From: Pseudochelatococcus sp047501465
Lineage (GTDB): Bacteria > Pseudomonadota > Alphaproteobacteria > Rhizobiales > Beijerinckiaceae
Direction: 5' to 3'
Length of the DNA stretch: 64,000 nt
NCBI RefSeq assembly: GCF_047501465.1
Contig: NZ_JAZDRL010000002.1
Coordinates: forward strand, 682,001-746,000
This document shows, piece after piece, positions 61,482-64,000 of the stretch. A model generated the notes under the pieces. That model was given only the letters and a program-made list of their open reading frames with translations, did not search any database and was not told the DNA's origin. The translations under genes and the position numbers were made by a program. How positions within the stretch are numbered: position 1 is the stretch's first letter; each line of letters begins with the position of its first letter.

Positions 61482-62282
61482 CTAGGCGGCGACCGACCAG
61501 GCGTCTCCGGTAATGACGAGCGGCTCAGTGGTGGCGCCAAGTCCGTGTCTGATCGTGGTCATCGAATTGTCAGGGATCAGAGTCCACGCATCGCGCAGAC
61601 TATCGAGCGGCTCCGAGGCAAGGATCGTCGCGCCCGGACGCTCGCGCAGATAAAGCCCCGGCGACCGGCGGTCGCAGGATACGCGAAAAGCCCAGATGGT
61701 GTGGCCGTCGGTGAGCATTGCAGTGAAGCGCAGAGCTTCCTGAACATGCGCCTCAAGCATCAGCGCCTTGGTTTTTGCCATCACGGCAACAACTGCTTGT
61801 GCTGGCGTATCGCCCGTTTCCATGTGCGCCAGGATCAACAGAAACAATAATTCGGAATCCGTAGTGCCCGCACGCTGGTCGAACAGCTCATCTGGCAGCA
61901 ATGCTTCCAGTTTGCGCCGGACTTTGTGGTAATGCCCGATCTGTCCGTTATGCATGAAAGCATATCGTCCGCAGGAAAAGGGGTGGCAATTGGCGCGCGT
62001 GGTGGCCGTGTGGGTAGCTGCTCGCACATGCGCAAAAAACAGCGACGAGCGCACCTGGGCACATAGCGATTTCAGATTTTCATCCGACCATGCTGGGCGC
62101 AAGTCACGGTAAAGGCCGGGTTCTTCCCGATCTCCATACCAGGCCAAGCCGAAGCCATCGCCGTTTGTGGCGGTCTTGCCCTCACAGGCATGGAGCGACT
62201 GGCGCACAAGCGAGTTGTTCGGTGCGCAGACTAAAGCATCCATAAAAGTTGGGTCACCCGAATAGGCGAGAAGACGGCACAT
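61482..62282 (-). CDS. Class II glutamine amidotransferase (YafJ-like)
   Basis: This 266-residue protein begins MCRLLAYSG, with Cys2 as the N-terminal nucleophile after Met removal. 'NGDGFGLAWYGDREEPGLYR' and 'FAHVRAATHTATTRANCHPF' follow, the Ntn-hydrolase amidotransferase pattern. The start at 62282 is fixed by the catalytic Cys. The ammonia acceptor is unknown; it is not EgtC-linked by context. Confidence 0.88.
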   Translation of the reverse strand: MCRLLAYSGDPTFMDALVCAPNNSLVRQSLHACEGKTATNGDGFGLAWYGDREEPGLYRDLRPAWSDENLKSLCAQVRSSLFFAHVRAATHTATTRANCHPFSCGRYAFMHNGQIGHYHKVRRKLEALLPDELFDQRAGTTDSELLFLLILAHMETGDTPAQAVVAVMAKTKALMLEAHVQEALRFTAMLTDGHTIWAFRVSCDRRSPGLYLRERPGATILASEPLDSLRDAWTLIPDNSMTTIRHGLGATTEPLVITGDAWSVAA

Positions 62283-62452
62283 AGTAAATCCATCATGTAA
62301 GGGGAAATGACGGGTGGCAAGTGCAAATATGTTAGTTCCGTTATGACCATGCAGGGTAGCTTGCGGCAAAAGTGCGCCGCAACTGCGTGCACTTCAAGGA
62401 ATGATGCGTGATCCGCGGATAATTTTTCGTTTATATCTCAAGGCCAAAAGCA

Positions 62453-62483
62453 TAAAAAAAGACCCCGGCAAAATGCCGGGGTC
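62453..62483 (-). terminator. Terminator of groEL
   Basis: GACCCCGGCA (62461-62470) pairs with TGCCGGGGTC (62474-62483) around an AAA loop. On the minus strand it is followed by seven or eight T residues. It lies 29 bp after the groEL stop. Confidence 0.9.
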
Positions 62484-62511
62484 CAATATCATTGCTGTCA
62501 GGAAGGCTGGA

Positions 62512-64000
62512 TCAGAAATCCATACCGCCCATGCCACCCATGCCGGCGCCAGCTGGCATTGCAGGCTTGTCCTTAGGCACTTCAGCGATGAGTGCTTCGG
62601 TGGTGACGATCAGGCCAGCAACAGATGCTGCATCCTGAAGAGCCGTACGCACAACCTTCGCAGGATCAACGATACCGGTCTCAACCATGTCGACGAACTG
62701 TTCCGTCTGAGCGTTGAAGCCGAACGTCTGCGAGTTGTTCTCGAGGATCTTGCCGACCACGATCGCGCCTTCGACACCAGCATTGGTAGCGATCTGACGG
62801 ATAGGAGCCTCAAGCGCCTTCAGAACGATCTGGATACCAGCGGTGATATCAGCATTGTCGCTGGAGAGCTTCTCAACTGCAGCCTTCGCGCGCAGCAGAG
62901 CAACACCACCACCAGGCACGATACCTTCTTCAACAGCAGCGCGAGTCGCGTTCAGCGCGTCATCAACGCGATCCTTACGCTCCTTCACTTCAACTTCAGA
63001 AGAACCGCCAACGCGGATCACTGCAACGCCACCTGCGAGCTTGGCAAGACGCTCCTGCAGCTTCTCACGGTCGTAGTCCGAAGAAGTCTCTTCGATCTGA
63101 CCCTTGAGCTGAGCAACGCGAGCATCGATGTCTTCGCGCGAACCTGCGCCGTCGATGATCGTGGTGTTTTCCTTCTCGATGCGTACGCGCTTTGCACGGC
63201 CGAGCTGTGCGAGCGTTACGTTTTCGAGCTTGATGCCGAGGTCTTCAGAGATCGTCTGACCAGCGGTGAGAATCGCGATGTCCTCAAGCATTGCCTTGCG
63301 GCGATCGCCGAAGCCAGGTGCCTTGACAGCAGCAACCTTCAGGCCGCCACGCAGCTTGTTGACGACGAGCGTTGCAAGAGCTTCGCCCTCAACGTCTTCA
63401 GCAACGATCAGCAATGGCTTGCCGGTCTGGACGATAGCTTCCAGAACTGGCAGCAGAGGCTGAAGCGACGACAGCTTCTTCTCGTGAATGAGAATGAAGG
63501 GGTCTTCGAATTCAACAACCATCTTTTCAGCGTTGGTGATGAAGTAAGGCGACAGGTAGCCGCGGTCGAACTGCATACCTTCAACAACGTCGAGCTCGGT
63601 CTCGAAGCTCTTTGCTTCTTCAACCGTGATAACGCCCTCGTTGCCGACCTTCTGCATTGCTTCAGCAATGAGCGAGCCGATTGAGGATTCGCCGTTCGCC
63701 GAGATCGTGCCGACCTGTGCGATTTCCTGCGAGGAGGCGACCTTCTTGGCGCGTGCCTTGATGTCGTTGATTGCAGCTTCAACAGCAACGTCGATACCGC
63801 GCTTCAGATCCTGTGGGTTCAGGCCGGCAGCAACTGCCTTGGAACCTTCACGAACGATGGACTGAGCGAGAACCGTTGCGGTCGTGGTACCGTCACCAGC
63901 AACGTCGTTGGTCTTGGAAGCGACTTCGCGCAGCAGCTGTGCGCCGAGGTTCTCAAAACGATCCTCAAGCTCGATTTCCTTGGCGACGCTGACGCCGTCC
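62512..64000 (-). CDS. groEL: Chaperonin GroEL (5' end outside window)
   Basis: The frame is open from the window edge and ends in the usual Gly/Met-rich tail 'GAGMGGMGGMDF'. About 495 of the 547 or so residues are visible. They include 'DGTTTATVLAQSI', the ATP-site region near the N-terminus, and 'AAVEEGIVPGGGVALLRAK'. GroEL forms the 14-mer chamber that folds proteins with GroES. The groES gene is presumably just beyond the edge. Confidence 0.98.
   Translation of the reverse strand, partial: DGVSVAKEIELEDRFENLGAQLLREVASKTNDVAGDGTTTATVLAQSIVREGSKAVAAGLNPQDLKRGIDVAVEAAINDIKARAKKVASSQEIAQVGTISANGESSIGSLIAEAMQKVGNEGVITVEEAKSFETELDVVEGMQFDRGYLSPYFITNAEKMVVEFEDPFILIHEKKLSSLQPLLPVLEAIVQTGKPLLIVAEDVEGEALATLVVNKLRGGLKVAAVKAPGFGDRRKAMLEDIAILTAGQTISEDLGIKLENVTLAQLGRAKRVRIEKENTTIIDGAGSREDIDARVAQLKGQIEETSSDYDREKLQERLAKLAGGVAVIRVGGSSEVEVKERKDRVDDALNATRAAVEEGIVPGGGVALLRAKAAVEKLSSDNADITAGIQIVLKALEAPIRQIATNAGVEGAIVVGKILENNSQTFGFNAQTEQFVDMVETGIVDPAKVVRTALQDAASVAGLIVTTEALIAEVPKDKPAMPAGAGMGGMGGMDF

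Noticed and set aside
62401..63684. A 427-codon open frame antisense to groEL
   Set aside because: It is a shadow from strong codon bias; it has no ribosome site or family match, and groEL is certain.
1..64000. CRISPR array
   Set aside because: No regularly spaced repeats of 23-47 bp and no cas genes were seen.

Overview
The window is a piece of an alphaproteobacterial chromosome of intermediate GC, probably from a Rhodospirillales/Acetobacterales-like lineage. The order is an inference from gene neighbourhoods. The F1 ATP synthase operon atpHAGDC stands apart from the F0 genes. The leuS-lptE-holA block, the ntrY-ntrX pair, the divergent DnaJ-domain/bolA pair and a 41-residue ribosomal protein L36 are all typical of the class. 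I cannot name the species.

Region 1 (1-22,754) is the right part of an integrated P2-like prophage that ends at a tRNA-Ser(UGA) gene. From the left edge it holds tail genes (gpU cut by the window, gpX, and a frameshifted gpD), a Dam-type methylase, and a lysozyme-holin lysis pair. Next come about 15 kb of non-phage cargo, then a small secreted protein, a phage repressor with a 24-bp palindromic operator candidate, small early genes, an HD hydrolase, an AlpA-type activator and a tyrosine integrase beside the tRNA. The cargo is mostly defence-like. It holds a DUF6883-like protein and a five-gene leftward operon: SNF2 helicase, type III Mod, an 84-residue unknown protein, type III Res, and HrgA. 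It also holds a ParB-fold gene divergent from that operon and a hipB-hipA-rhuM operon behind a nested palindrome. The helicase-mod-orf84-res-hrgA operon is the best candidate here for a poorly described system.

Region 2 (22,755-40,486) starts with an AT-rich gap and a lone TpsB-type outer-membrane transporter. Then come ntrYX, a solitary Mod-like methyltransferase, rpmJ, a DnaJ-domain gene, bolA, a D,D-carboxypeptidase, an AT-rich orphan, a CobW-type metallochaperone, and holA-lptE-leuS.

Region 3 (40,487-64,000) is housekeeping: a YggS-type PLP protein, atpHAGDC, a nitroreductase and pyrE, then xerC, priA, a PlsC-type acyltransferase, fur, rimI, tsaB, a RutE-like reductase, nfu, trpS, murJ, a class II amidotransferase and groEL (5' end cut by the window). 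Between pyrE and xerC sits a low-GC insert. It holds a deaminase-like protein that lacks the expected cysteine pair, an IS5-family element whose transposase needs a -1 frameshift at A AAA AAG, and a second orphan gene.
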